From Sulfitobacter sp. HNIBRBA3233 (GTDB lineage: Bacteria > Pseudomonadota > Alphaproteobacteria > Rhodobacterales > Rhodobacteraceae), in contig NZ_JBEFLP010000001.1 of assembly GCF_040149665.1 (NCBI RefSeq), positions 248,001-312,000 on the forward strand: DNA of 64,000 nucleotides. Reading direction: 5' to 3'. The notes beneath the pieces were generated by a model, which worked only from the letters and a program-made list of their open reading frames with translations, did not search any database and was not told the DNA's origin. This document shows, piece after piece, positions 19,627-27,480 of the stretch. A program made the position numbers and the translations under genes. Within the stretch, counting starts at the first letter, position 1; each line of letters starts with the position of its first letter.

Positions 19627-19670
19627 GGCCCGCTGAAGGGCCACGGCCCGGGGCGCCGCGCGCGCCCCGG
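19627..19670 (+). other. Two hairpins between dctP and dctQ
   Basis: The first is GGCCC-gctgaa-GGGCC (19627-19642). The second has a 9-bp stem CCGGGGCGC / GCGCCCCGG (19648-19656 with 19662-19670, five-base loop). No T-run follows. In this position such structures commonly act as mRNA stabilisers or partial attenuators that raise the binding protein over the membrane subunits; that role is inferred here. Confidence 0.6.
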
Positions 19671-19694
19671 TCAGTCTTGAACGGGGAGGGGACC

Positions 19695-20324
19695 ATGGCC
19701 GGATCAGGTGCGGTGCTGGAGGACAGCAGCACGCTCAGCAAACTCGACAGGATGCTGTTACCGTTGGAGCGTTTTTGCGCGCTGTTATCGGGGCTTGCGA
19801 TTTTCTCGCTGATGTTTCTTGCCGCCTACTCGGTGACGGGGCGCAAGTTCTTCGGCTCTCCGATGATGGGCTATATCGACTATATCGAGGCGGCGATGCC
19901 GGTGATCGCGATCATGGGGATCTCCTATGTTCAGCGTGACGGCACGCACATCCGCATGGATATGCTGGTCAGCAAGCTCAAGGGGCGGATCCTGTGGCTG
20001 TTCGAGCTGATCTCCGTGCTGCTGATCTTGCTGCTGATCGTTTTTCTGACATGGGGCGCGTGGGAACATTTCGACCGCTCCTTCGACTGCGCGCGGCCGC
20101 TGTGTTCGCGTGACAGTTCCATCGACGTGGGCCTGCCGATCTGGCCGAGCAAGCTGGTGGTGCCGATCGCCTTCGCGGTGCTGGTGCTGCGGCTGCTATT
20201 GCAAAGCTGGGGTTTCGCGCGTGCGCTGGTTCTGGGGCTGGAAAACCCCGTGGCCGTCCCGCTGAACCTGACCGTGGCCGAGCAGGCAATGCTCGAGGCC
20301 GAAGCGCTTGAGGGAGCGGACTGA
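19695..20324 (+). CDS. dctQ: TRAP transporter small permease (DctQ family)
   Basis: A 209-residue inner-membrane protein with four hydrophobic segments (about residues 32-52, 58-76, 98-120, 150-170) and the loop MDMLVSKLKG typical of DctQ. It pairs with DctM to form the sodium-driven TRAP importer. The ATG at 19695 follows GGGGAGGGG. A TTG six codons earlier is in frame but lies before the ribosome-binding site. An acidic, Glu-rich C-terminal tail follows the last helix. The stop overlaps the dctM start by one base (TGATG). Confidence 0.9.
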   Translation: MAGSGAVLEDSSTLSKLDRMLLPLERFCALLSGLAIFSLMFLAAYSVTGRKFFGSPMMGYIDYIEAAMPVIAIMGISYVQRDGTHIRMDMLVSKLKGRILWLFELISVLLILLLIVFLTWGAWEHFDRSFDCARPLCSRDSSIDVGLPIWPSKLVVPIAFAVLVLRLLLQSWGFARALVLGLENPVAVPLNLTVAEQAMLEAEALEGAD

Positions 20325-21724
20325 TGGAACCCATTGAAATCGGCATCTATGTCTCTCTGGGCATGCTCGTCTTTGTCATTCTTGGCATGCGCGTGGCCTT
20401 CGCCGCCGGTCTGGCGGGTTTCGTTGGCCTTGTCTGGTTGCGCTGGAACGGGTTCGACTACGATCCCGCCCGCTTCTGGAAAGCGGTCGAGATCAGCACC
20501 AAGATCGCCGGGCTGACGCCGCACTCCAAGGTGTCGGCGCAGGTGCTCAGCCTGATCCCGGTCTTCATCCTGATCGGCTACCTTGCCTATTACGCCAAGC
20601 TGACGACGGCGCTGTTCGAAGCGGCCAAGCGCTGGATCGCATGGGTGCCCGGCGGGCTTGCGGTCTCGACCGTCTTTGCCACGGCGGGTTTTTCGGCTGT
20701 GTCGGGTGCGTCGGTTGCCACGGCGGCGGTCTTTGCCCGTATCGCCATCCCCGAGATGCTGAAGATCGGGTACAACAAGCAGTTCGCGGCCGGTGTCGTT
20801 GCCGCCGGCGGCACGCTCGCCTCGCTGATCCCGCCCTCCGCGATTCTGGTGATCTACGCCATCATCGTCGAGCAGGATGTGGGCAAGCTGCTGCTTGCAG
20901 GGTTCATCCCCGGCGTCTTTTCGGCCATCGTCTACGGCACTATGATCATCGGTATCGCGATGATCTGGAAGAACGTCGGCCCGCCGGTCGGCGGCTTTAC
21001 CATGCGCGAGAAGCTGGAGAGCCTGCCTGCCGCGCTGCCCATCGTTGCCGTGGTCGTGATCATTATCTTCTTTGTCTACAACCCCTTCGGGGACGCATGG
21101 GGCACGCCGACCGAAGGCGGCGCCGTGGGGGCGTTTATCGTGTTCCTCATGGCACTCTATCGCGGCATGCGCTGGGGCCAGCTGAAAGAGGCGCTTCTTG
21201 AAACCGCCAAGCTGACGGTGATGATCTTCACCATCATCTGGGGGGTTCTGATCTACGTGCGCTTCCTCGGCTTTGCCGAACTGCCCGCAGCCTTCGCCGA
21301 CTGGATCACCTCGCTCGATATGGCGCCGATCCTCATCTTGATCTGCATCCTGCTGGCCTATGCCGTCCTTGGCATGTTCATGGACGCCATCGGAATGCTG
21401 CTGCTCACACTGCCGGTCGTCTACCCCGCCGTTATGGCGCTCAACGGCGGAGAGCTTGTCTCGGCCGCCGACAGTGCTTTCGGGATGTCGGGTCCGATGT
21501 GTGCGATCTGGTTCGGTATTCTGGTGGTCAAGATGGCGGAGTTCTGTCTGATTACCCCGCCCATCGGTCTGAACTGTTTCGTGGTTGCCGGGGTGCGCGA
21601 TGACCTGACCGTGCAGGACGTGTTCAAGGGCGTCACACCGTTCTTTATCGCGGATGGCGTCACGATCGCGCTGCTGGTGGCATTCCCGGGTATCGTCCTG
21701 TGGCTGCCGTCGCTGGCAGGCTAG
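20324..21724 (+). CDS. dctM: TRAP transporter large permease (DctM family)
   Basis: The 466-residue transport subunit is almost entirely membrane-embedded. The family signatures are ATAGFSAVSGASVATAAVFARIAIPEM (first re-entrant hairpin) and GMFMDAIGMLLLTLPVVYP (second hairpin), which form the substrate and sodium sites. Solute import is driven by the sodium gradient after handover from DctP. Length and topology are normal. It starts on the dctQ stop codon, and its last four bases overlap the convergent AI-2E-type permease gene, so there is no room for a terminator downstream of the coding region on this strand without entering that gene. Confidence 0.93.
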   Translation: MEPIEIGIYVSLGMLVFVILGMRVAFAAGLAGFVGLVWLRWNGFDYDPARFWKAVEISTKIAGLTPHSKVSAQVLSLIPVFILIGYLAYYAKLTTALFEAAKRWIAWVPGGLAVSTVFATAGFSAVSGASVATAAVFARIAIPEMLKIGYNKQFAAGVVAAGGTLASLIPPSAILVIYAIIVEQDVGKLLLAGFIPGVFSAIVYGTMIIGIAMIWKNVGPPVGGFTMREKLESLPAALPIVAVVVIIIFFVYNPFGDAWGTPTEGGAVGAFIVFLMALYRGMRWGQLKEALLETAKLTVMIFTIIWGVLIYVRFLGFAELPAAFADWITSLDMAPILILICILLAYAVLGMFMDAIGMLLLTLPVVYPAVMALNGGELVSAADSAFGMSGPMCAIWFGILVVKMAEFCLITPPIGLNCFVVAGVRDDLTVQDVFKGVTPFFIADGVTIALLVAFPGIVLWLPSLAG

Positions 21725-22839
21725 GCGAGGGTCGCCGGTTCATCCTCGGCGGCTTCGTCCGCGCCGAGATCTTTCTCCGAAAGATCCGGCGCGGACCCTT
21801 CCAGAAAGTTGCCGATGATCTTCAGCGCCGAGACGTTTTCGCAGACCACCTTGAAGACCACCAGAAACGGCACGGCGACCAGCGCCCCCGCCACGCCCCA
21901 TAGCCAGCCCCAGATCACCACGGTCAGAAAAACCGCGACCGTGTTCATCCTGAGGCGTCTTCCGACAAGATAGGGCGTGACGAAGTTACCCTCGACCGTG
22001 GTGAAAATCGCGTATCCGAGCGGCGCCAGCAGGGCATAGCCGATCGGGTCGAGGTTGATGACCGCATAGGCGGCGGTCAGGGCAATGCCTATCGCCGCGC
22101 CGATGTAGGGCAGGTAGTTCAACAAGAATGCGAGAATGCCGAAGATATACCACCCCGGCAGTCCGATGGCGAAAAGATACGTCCCCACGCACAGGCCAAG
22201 GGCCGCGTTGATTACCGTGATGGTCAGCAGATACCGCGAGACCCGTTTCTCGACGTCATAGACGGCGGCAAGCGCGCGTTTCTTCCCGGTAAAGGTCTGG
22301 AAAGATTGCACCAGCTTGATGTAGAACAGATTTCCCGACGACAGAAGGAACAGGGCAAGGATCAGCGTGACCATGATCGTGCCGCCGACCTTCGCGCCCG
22401 AACTCATGGCGCTTGCCAACAGACCGGGTTGTTCCACCACAACTTTCTGAGGGGCTTCGGGGCCTTCCGCTTCGTTGAGCTTGCCGACCTTTTCGGTCGT
22501 CTCCTGCACATCCTTGACGGTGTCGGACATGCCGCGCAGCTTGGCCTGAAGTTCCGCGCCCATGCGCGGCAGCTCGTCCGACCAGCTGGCGATCGTCCCG
22601 GCGGAGGCCGCCGCGAGCGCCAGTATCACGACACCCGCAAGCCCCACGAGCAGCACGGCGGACACGCCGCTGGGGATACCGGCGCGGCCCAGGCTGCGCG
22701 CCACGGGGCTGAGGGTAAGTGCAAGCAGGAACCCCAGAATGATCGGAAGGATCAGATCCTTGGCGAAGTAGGCCGTAACGAAAACTGCGATAAGACACAG
22801 CAGTTGCAGTGACCTGCGGATCGAACCGATATCTTCCAA
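21721..22839 (-). CDS. AI-2E family transporter (PerM/YdiK-like permease)
   Basis: A 372-residue membrane protein of the UPF0118/AI-2E family. It has two N-terminal helices, a long cytoplasmic/periplasmic loop with coiled character (about 95-145) and five to six C-terminal helices with the family motif LLNYLPYIGAAIGI and a late VVIWGWLWGVAGALVAVPFLVV. Members include the autoinducer-2 exporter TqsA and sodium/proton antiporters, so the substrate is open. The start is a TTG at 22839 preceded by GGGGGA; no ATG exists before residue 90. A Glu/Asp-rich tail ends the protein. It lies 54 bases downstream of the M20 peptidase gene and may be at the end of that operon. Confidence 0.85.
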   Translation of the reverse strand: MEDIGSIRRSLQLLCLIAVFVTAYFAKDLILPIILGFLLALTLSPVARSLGRAGIPSGVSAVLLVGLAGVVILALAAASAGTIASWSDELPRMGAELQAKLRGMSDTVKDVQETTEKVGKLNEAEGPEAPQKVVVEQPGLLASAMSSGAKVGGTIMVTLILALFLLSSGNLFYIKLVQSFQTFTGKKRALAAVYDVEKRVSRYLLTITVINAALGLCVGTYLFAIGLPGWYIFGILAFLLNYLPYIGAAIGIALTAAYAVINLDPIGYALLAPLGYAIFTTVEGNFVTPYLVGRRLRMNTVAVFLTVVIWGWLWGVAGALVAVPFLVVFKVVCENVSALKIIGNFLEGSAPDLSEKDLGADEAAEDEPATLA

Positions 22840-22893
22840 CGCTTTTCCCCCGCTTGGACATCTAAGACATAACGTCGCAAGGGGCGGTTTGGT

Positions 22894-24303
22894 TCACACC
22901 GCCCGGAAGGCCGCGAAATCGCGCGGGTCCATCGCACCGACCCGGCGCAGCACCGCGCACCAGGCGGCGAGCCCTTCGCGGATGGACGCGGCGCGCAGGA
23001 ATTCGTTTGGCGCGTGGAAATCCTCGTCCGAGGTCGAGAAGGAAAACATCACCGTGTCGATCCCGAGGTTCTGCTTGACCATGTTCACCAACGGCAGCGA
23101 TGCCCCGATGCGCACGTTGCGCGGCCGTTGCCCGTGGACCTGCTCCAGCGCGTCGGCGCAGGCCGCGAGAAGGGGATGATCGGGCGGCACGGTCGCGGCA
23201 TCGGTGGCGGCACGCGCGTCGAGGATATCGAGGGTGCTGCCCGCAGGCGCGCGCGCGCGCAGGTCCGCGATCACGGCGGCCTGTGCAGCCGCGGCGTTCT
23301 GGCCGGGGGCGATGCGCATGGTGATCTTGGCGTGGGCCAGACAGGGGGTGACGGTCTTGGCGCCTGCGCCTGTGTGGCCGCCCCACATACCGTTCACCTC
23401 GACCGTGGGGCGCAGCCACAAACGCTCCAGCGTTGAATATCCCGCCTCGCCCCTGGGCACGCTGCCCAGAGCCCCTGCAAAGGCCTGCGCGTCGAAGGGG
23501 ACCTCGTCGAGCGCTGCGCGCTCTGCCTCGGAAGGTTCGGGTATCCCATCGTAAAAGCCGGGACAGGTCACGCGGCCGCCGGCATCGTGCAACCCGGCCA
23601 GCAGCCGCGCCATTTCGTGCAGGGCGTTGGGCACCGCACCGCCGTAGCGGCCCGAATGCAGATCCTTGGCTGCCGTGCGCAAGCGGATTTCGAACCCGCC
23701 GTTCCCGCGCGATCCGACGTTGAGCGACAACAGATCCGCACGCCAGCGTGCCCCGTCCGCCGACAGCATCGCATCGGCGGCGAGCAAGTCGCGGTTCTGC
23801 TCAAGGATGGCGGGCATCGAGGGGCTGCCGGTTTCCTCCTCGCCCTCGATCAGCAGCTTGACGTTGACGGGCAGCGCACCTTCGACCGCGCGCCACGCCG
23901 CAAGAGCGTGCAGCGCGATCAGCAGCGGCCCCTTGTCATCGGAGATCCCGCGCCCGTAGAGCCGCCCGTCGCGTTCGGTCATGGTGAAAGGCGGGCTGTG
24001 CCACAGCTCCAGCGGTTCGGGCGGCTGCACATCGTAGTGGCCGTAGACCAGCAGCGTCGGTTTTCCCGGCGCGTGCAGCCAGTCGGCATAGATCGCCTGC
24101 TGCCCGCTGTCGGTCGGGCCCAGACGGCGGATATTGTCAAAGCCCGCCTCGGCCAGATAGGCCTCGATCAGGGCGCGGGCGGCTTCCATCGCGGGGGCCT
24201 GTTGCGGATCGGCGCCGACCGACGGCAGCGCCACGAACCGTGCAAGCATGTCGCGGAACGCGGGTTCGCACGACAGCGCGTGGTCGGTGACCGGATCGCT
24301 CAT
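22894..24303 (-). CDS. M20 family metallopeptidase (dipeptidase/amidohydrolase)
   Basis: A 469-residue cytosolic di-zinc peptidase of the M20/ArgE-CPG2 family, close to the CNDP-dipeptidase branch. Metal and catalytic motifs are YGHYDVQPPEP (first zinc His and Asp), GRGISDDKGP (bridging Asp), EGEEETGSP (catalytic and zinc Glu), and AKDLHSGRYGG, then HAPNEFLR near the C-terminus (last zinc His). It should hydrolyse a small peptide or N-acyl amino acid. It is the last gene of a tightly coupled chain, MarR-creatininase-KPR-SDR-M20, each joined by a four-base ATGA overlap, so it probably works on a product of that pathway. Confidence 0.9.
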   Translation of the reverse strand: MSDPVTDHALSCEPAFRDMLARFVALPSVGADPQQAPAMEAARALIEAYLAEAGFDNIRRLGPTDSGQQAIYADWLHAPGKPTLLVYGHYDVQPPEPLELWHSPPFTMTERDGRLYGRGISDDKGPLLIALHALAAWRAVEGALPVNVKLLIEGEEETGSPSMPAILEQNRDLLAADAMLSADGARWRADLLSLNVGSRGNGGFEIRLRTAAKDLHSGRYGGAVPNALHEMARLLAGLHDAGGRVTCPGFYDGIPEPSEAERAALDEVPFDAQAFAGALGSVPRGEAGYSTLERLWLRPTVEVNGMWGGHTGAGAKTVTPCLAHAKITMRIAPGQNAAAAQAAVIADLRARAPAGSTLDILDARAATDAATVPPDHPLLAACADALEQVHGQRPRNVRIGASLPLVNMVKQNLGIDTVMFSFSTSDEDFHAPNEFLRAASIREGLAAWCAVLRRVGAMDPRDFAAFRAV

Positions 24304-25031
24304 GTGACGCCCCCGTCAACGCTGAGGATCTGGCCGCTGATCCATTCCGCCGCATCCGAGCACAGGAAACCCACCGCCTGCGCGATGTCTTCGGGACGGC
24401 CCAGCCGGCGGGTGTGGATGCGCGACAGCAGCGCGCGCTGCCCGTCGGCCCCCATCGCGTCCCACTGCCTTTCGGTGGCGGGGTTGGAGCGCACGAAACC
24501 GGGCGCCACGGAATTCACAGTCACGCCCTGGGGCCCGAATTCGAGGCTGAGCTGCTTGGTCAGTCCGACCAGCGCGTGTTTGGCAGAGGTATAGGCTTGT
24601 ATCCCCGTCAGGCTGGGCCGCAGCCCCGCCCCGGACGAGATTGTCACGATGCGGCCCCATCCCCGCTCTGCCATGGCGGGGGCGCAGGACTGGGCCAGAA
24701 AAAACGCGCTGTCGACATTGGCGGCAAAGATCGCGCGCCAGTCCTCCTCGCTCACTTCCACCAGCGGGCGACCCGTCTGGCCCCGCACCCCGCCAGCGGC
24801 GTTGACGAGGATGTCTGGGCGCGCGGGCAGGGCCGCGACCATCTCTGCCACGCTGTCGCGATGCCCCAGATCCGCGGGATAGGCGGGCAGCCCCAGCGCG
24901 CCCGCCGCGTCATCCAGCGCGGTGCCGGGCATATCGGTCACCCGCACGTCATATCCCGCATCGACAAGTTGCCGCGCGATGGCAGCACCGATACCGCCGA
25001 CTACGCCGGTCACAAGGGCGGTGCGGGTCAT
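24300..25031 (-). CDS. SDR family NAD(P)-dependent oxidoreductase
   Basis: A classical 243-residue short-chain dehydrogenase/reductase. The cofactor motif VTGVVGGIGAAIA (TGxxxGIG, residues 7-19), the NAAGG motif, the catalytic Ser in TISSGAGL and the YTSAK pair (Tyr and Lys) are all present, and the C-terminus ISGQILSVDGGVT is typical of FabG-like members. It oxidises or reduces a hydroxyl/keto group. The position in the operon between a ketopantoate-reductase-like enzyme and the M20 peptidase suggests a catabolic step. Overlaps of four bases with both neighbours. Confidence 0.9.
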   Translation of the reverse strand: MTRTALVTGVVGGIGAAIARQLVDAGYDVRVTDMPGTALDDAAGALGLPAYPADLGHRDSVAEMVAALPARPDILVNAAGGVRGQTGRPLVEVSEEDWRAIFAANVDSAFFLAQSCAPAMAERGWGRIVTISSGAGLRPSLTGIQAYTSAKHALVGLTKQLSLEFGPQGVTVNSVAPGFVRSNPATERQWDAMGADGQRALLSRIHTRRLGRPEDIAQAVGFLCSDAAEWISGQILSVDGGVT

Positions 25032-26056
25032 GGTGCGGTCTCCAGAAGCCGTGTCAGTTCGTGAAACGTTTCCTGAGACTGCGGGCGTTTGCCGTCCTCG
25101 ATATCGTGGATCAGATCGACCAGGCGCGCGGTCAGCGGGGTCGGGATACCGTGGGTGCGCGCGATCTCGACCACCTTGCCGACTTGCGGGTCCACTTCGG
25201 TCCGGCGCTTGCGCACCGCAAGATCGCGGTAGATGCCGGTGTGGGTCTTGGCGGTCTTCGAATTGAACTCGGCCAAAGCGGCCAGCGATGCCCGCGCGTC
25301 TGCCTCCGTCGCTCCGGGCAGGAAGGCCGCAGGGTCGTACCCGTTGAACCCGCGCGGGGTGACCCCTTCGGCATGGGCCGTTGCCATCACCTCGCGCGCC
25401 AGCGCGATCAGCGCGGGCCCGCGGGCGGGGTCGGCGAAATTCTCGGTCATGCTGTCATGGGTGAGCGCCGTGGCAAAGAGCATCACGCCGTAGCCCATCT
25501 TGCCCCAGAGGTAGGCAAATATGTCCTCGGTCAGCACCGCGTCGGGTTCGTAGTGCTTCAGCAGGCTGTGCATCGCGCGGGTGCGCTCGCGCGAAGCGCC
25601 GTCGATTTCACCCACGACAACCGCGCCGCGATTGCCCAGAAGGATCTCACCCGGTGCGGTCCAGTCGGCCCCGAAGTTGACGAAAGCCCCCATCGTGCGA
25701 TCCGCCCCGGCACGGGCGGCGATCGTGTGTTCGTTCAGCCCGTTCTGCGCCGACAGGACGTACCCGTCGGAAGCCAGATGCGGCAGCAGATCGTCCAGCG
25801 CGGCCTCCGTGGCCTGCGCCTTTACCGCAAGGATGATACGGCGGTAGGTGCCTTCAACCGCATCGGGGGTGACGCAGGGGACGACCTGGGTGAATTCCTC
25901 GACCGGGCCCGCGATATGCAGGCCGGTGGTCGAACAGGCCCGCGCGTGATCGGCCACGATATCGACCATCCGGACCGGCACACCGGCCCGCGCCATATAG
26001 GCCCCCAGCACACCGCCGATCGCACCAGCACCCCAGATCAGTACCTCTTCGCTCAT
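25028..26056 (-). CDS. 2-dehydropantoate 2-reductase family protein (KPR/ApbA-like)
   Basis: A 342-residue 6-phosphogluconate-dehydrogenase-fold enzyme with the NADP motif WGAGAIGGVLGAYMARAG (residues 8-25), the catalytic-lysine strand LAVKAQATEAAL and a helical C-terminal domain. True ketopantoate reductases (PanE) are usually about 300 residues and stand near pantothenate genes. This longer version sits in an amidohydrolase operon, so it more likely reduces or oxidises another 2-oxo or 2-hydroxy acid. Coupled by ATGA overlaps to the creatininase-like gene upstream and the SDR gene downstream. Confidence 0.85.
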   Translation of the reverse strand: MSEEVLIWGAGAIGGVLGAYMARAGVPVRMVDIVADHARACSTTGLHIAGPVEEFTQVVPCVTPDAVEGTYRRIILAVKAQATEAALDDLLPHLASDGYVLSAQNGLNEHTIAARAGADRTMGAFVNFGADWTAPGEILLGNRGAVVVGEIDGASRERTRAMHSLLKHYEPDAVLTEDIFAYLWGKMGYGVMLFATALTHDSMTENFADPARGPALIALAREVMATAHAEGVTPRGFNGYDPAAFLPGATEADARASLAALAEFNSKTAKTHTGIYRDLAVRKRRTEVDPQVGKVVEIARTHGIPTPLTARLVDLIHDIEDGKRPQSQETFHELTRLLETAP

Positions 26057-26754
26057 CCCCAGGGTCCTTCCAGCGCTTCACGGGTCTCGGCCACGCCGAT
26101 CTCCCAGATCTTCATCATCTCCTCGTCTGGACGCTGCCATGGGCCCCCGAAAGAGCCGTCGCCCAGCACCTCGCGGGTCGCGGCCGGCGCACTCGCTTTC
26201 ATCGCGGCCATGTCGACGGGAGGCTTTTCGCCCTCGGGCGCGGGCGCATGGGCCAGCCGCGTCCAGGGATAGTTTTCCATCCAGTTGGCATGGCTGCCGG
26301 TCGGATCCGTTTCCAGCACAGCCGACATCGTGCGCGGCGCGCTCCACCAGTTGTGGAACTTGATCGACATGTCGGGGTGTTCGGCCATCAGCTCTTGCGC
26401 CAGCGCCCCCACGGGGTTGTTGCCGCCGTGGCCGTTGACGATCAGCACCCGCCGGAACCCCGCACGGCGCACCGACGCGATCACATCGCGCATCACCGCC
26501 AGCAATGTCTCTACCCGCAAGGAGATGGTGCCGGGGTAGGCGTTGAAATAGGGCGCAAGGCCGAAGGGCATTACGGGAAATACCGGTATGTCCAGCGGCG
26601 CTGCCGCCTCGACGCTGACCCGTTCGGCCAGAATCATGTCAACGCACAGCGACAGCTGCGCGTGTTGTTCGGTGGACCCGATCGGCACAACGCAGCGCGG
26701 ATCACGCTTGGCCGCGCGCTCCACGTCCTGCCAGTTCATTTCGGCGATTTTCAT
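26053..26754 (-). CDS. Creatininase family amidohydrolase
   Basis: The 233-residue protein has the creatininase fold. Metal-binding signatures are GSTEQHAQLSLCVDM (Glu, His and Asp ligands) and VNGHGGNNP (His), with the intervening FPVMPFGLAPYFNAYPGTISL. Members open cyclic amides such as creatinine or act on formamido sugars and mycofactocin precursors. The tail (residues 150-233) has the Glu-rich stretch LGDGSFGGPWQRPDEEMMKIWE typical of this group. It is directly downstream of the MarR regulator gene, overlapping it by four bases. With the ABC importer on the other side of the control region, it suggests uptake and ring opening of an imported cyclic amide or imide. The substrate is not established. 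Confidence 0.88.
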   Translation of the reverse strand: MKIAEMNWQDVERAAKRDPRCVVPIGSTEQHAQLSLCVDMILAERVSVEAAAPLDIPVFPVMPFGLAPYFNAYPGTISLRVETLLAVMRDVIASVRRAGFRRVLIVNGHGGNNPVGALAQELMAEHPDMSIKFHNWWSAPRTMSAVLETDPTGSHANWMENYPWTRLAHAPAPEGEKPPVDMAAMKASAPAATREVLGDGSFGGPWQRPDEEMMKIWEIGVAETREALEGPWG

Positions 26755-27323
26755 GCGCTCGACTTTCTTGGTTTGGAACTTGTTTCGGGCAGGGGCAAAT
26801 CGCCCGCCCAGTCTTGTGCGGCCATCACCACCTTCGACAGCAAGCCGCTGAGGATCTGCCGCTCGGCACTGTCGAGCGCGGCCAGCATGCGCTGCTCCTG
26901 CTGGGTAAAGACCTCGACCGTTTCGTCAAAGAGCGCCCAGCCCGAATCGCTGAGATGCAGCGCCTGGCTGCGCGCGCCGATGGCGGCCTCTCCGCGCCGT
27001 TCGATCAGGCCGAGCTTTTCGAGCCGTTTGATCGCCCGCGACAGCGTGTTCTTGGGGAAGCCCGAGGTGCGCGAGATATCGCGCGCCGTGCCGCCTTCGG
27101 ACAGGGCCAGAGAATAGATGCAGACATATTCGGGACGGCTCAGCCCATAGGCCTCGCGCACCCAGTCGTACAGCGCGCCGTTATAGCACAGCCCGAGATA
27201 GTTCAGCCGGAACGAGATCGGGCAGGGATTTTTCCACAGCTTCGCGTCCAGCATCGGGCTGGGGGTGCCTGTCGCGTCGGACGCGATGGTGTCGCCCGGT
27301 GCGTGTTCCTGTTCTGCCGACAT
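26751..27323 (-). CDS. MarR-type winged-helix transcriptional regulator
   Basis: A 190-residue MarR-like protein. The winged helix spans about residues 70-130: the recognition segment TARDISRTSGFPKNTLSRAIKRLEKLGLIERR, followed by the wing with SQALHLSDSGWALFDETV. Helices at both ends would form the dimer. The ATG at 27323 follows GGGGAGAG; the frame continues to 27569 but that part covers the control region and is AT-rich and unlike protein. It is the first gene of the five-gene minus-strand operon and is divergent from the ABC importer. Two copies of a palindrome upstream (27365-27377, 27418-27431) are the likely operators, so it probably represses both arms and itself until the substrate binds. 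Confidence 0.88.
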   Translation of the reverse strand: MSAEQEHAPGDTIASDATGTPSPMLDAKLWKNPCPISFRLNYLGLCYNGALYDWVREAYGLSRPEYVCIYSLALSEGGTARDISRTSGFPKNTLSRAIKRLEKLGLIERRGEAAIGARSQALHLSDSGWALFDETVEVFTQQEQRMLAALDSAERQILSGLLSKVVMAAQDWAGDLPLPETSSKPRKSSA

Positions 27324-27364
27324 CTTGCGCGGCTCTCCCCTCGGGTGAATGAAAATTGAACAAA

Positions 27365-27377
27365 GTTCCAAATGGAA
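27365..27377. promoter_or_regulatory. Operator copy 1 (GTTCCAAATGGAA)
   Basis: Inverted repeat TTCCA-AA-TGGAA, directly adjacent to the upstream edge of a TTGACA -35 hexamer for the ABC importer. Identical in its 13 bases to the second copy, whose first base lies 53 bases further on (about five helical turns). Confidence 0.75.
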
Positions 27378-27378
27378 G

Positions 27379-27407
27379 TTGACACACACTGTAAACCGCA
27401 GCAATTT
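27379..27407 (+). promoter_or_regulatory. Likely sigma-70 promoter of the ABC importer operon
   Basis: TTGACA at 27379-27384 is a perfect -35 hexamer. At 17 bases spacing the -10 position reads CAATTT (27402-27407), a weak match. It lies between the two operator copies, so regulator binding would block it. Confidence 0.55.
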
Positions 27408-27417
27408 TGAAAAACAA

Positions 27418-27431
27418 GTTCCAAATGGAAC
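27418..27431. promoter_or_regulatory. Operator copy 2 (GTTCCAAATGGAAC)
   Basis: A 14-base palindrome with 6-bp arms GTTCCA and TGGAAC around AA, at about the expected transcription start of the importer operon. Same core as copy 1. Palindromes of this size are typical MarR-dimer sites. Confidence 0.78.
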
Positions 27432-27480
27432 CAATGAAAATAAATCTTTGTTGCTGCACTCATCCAAGGGGAGACTGAAA

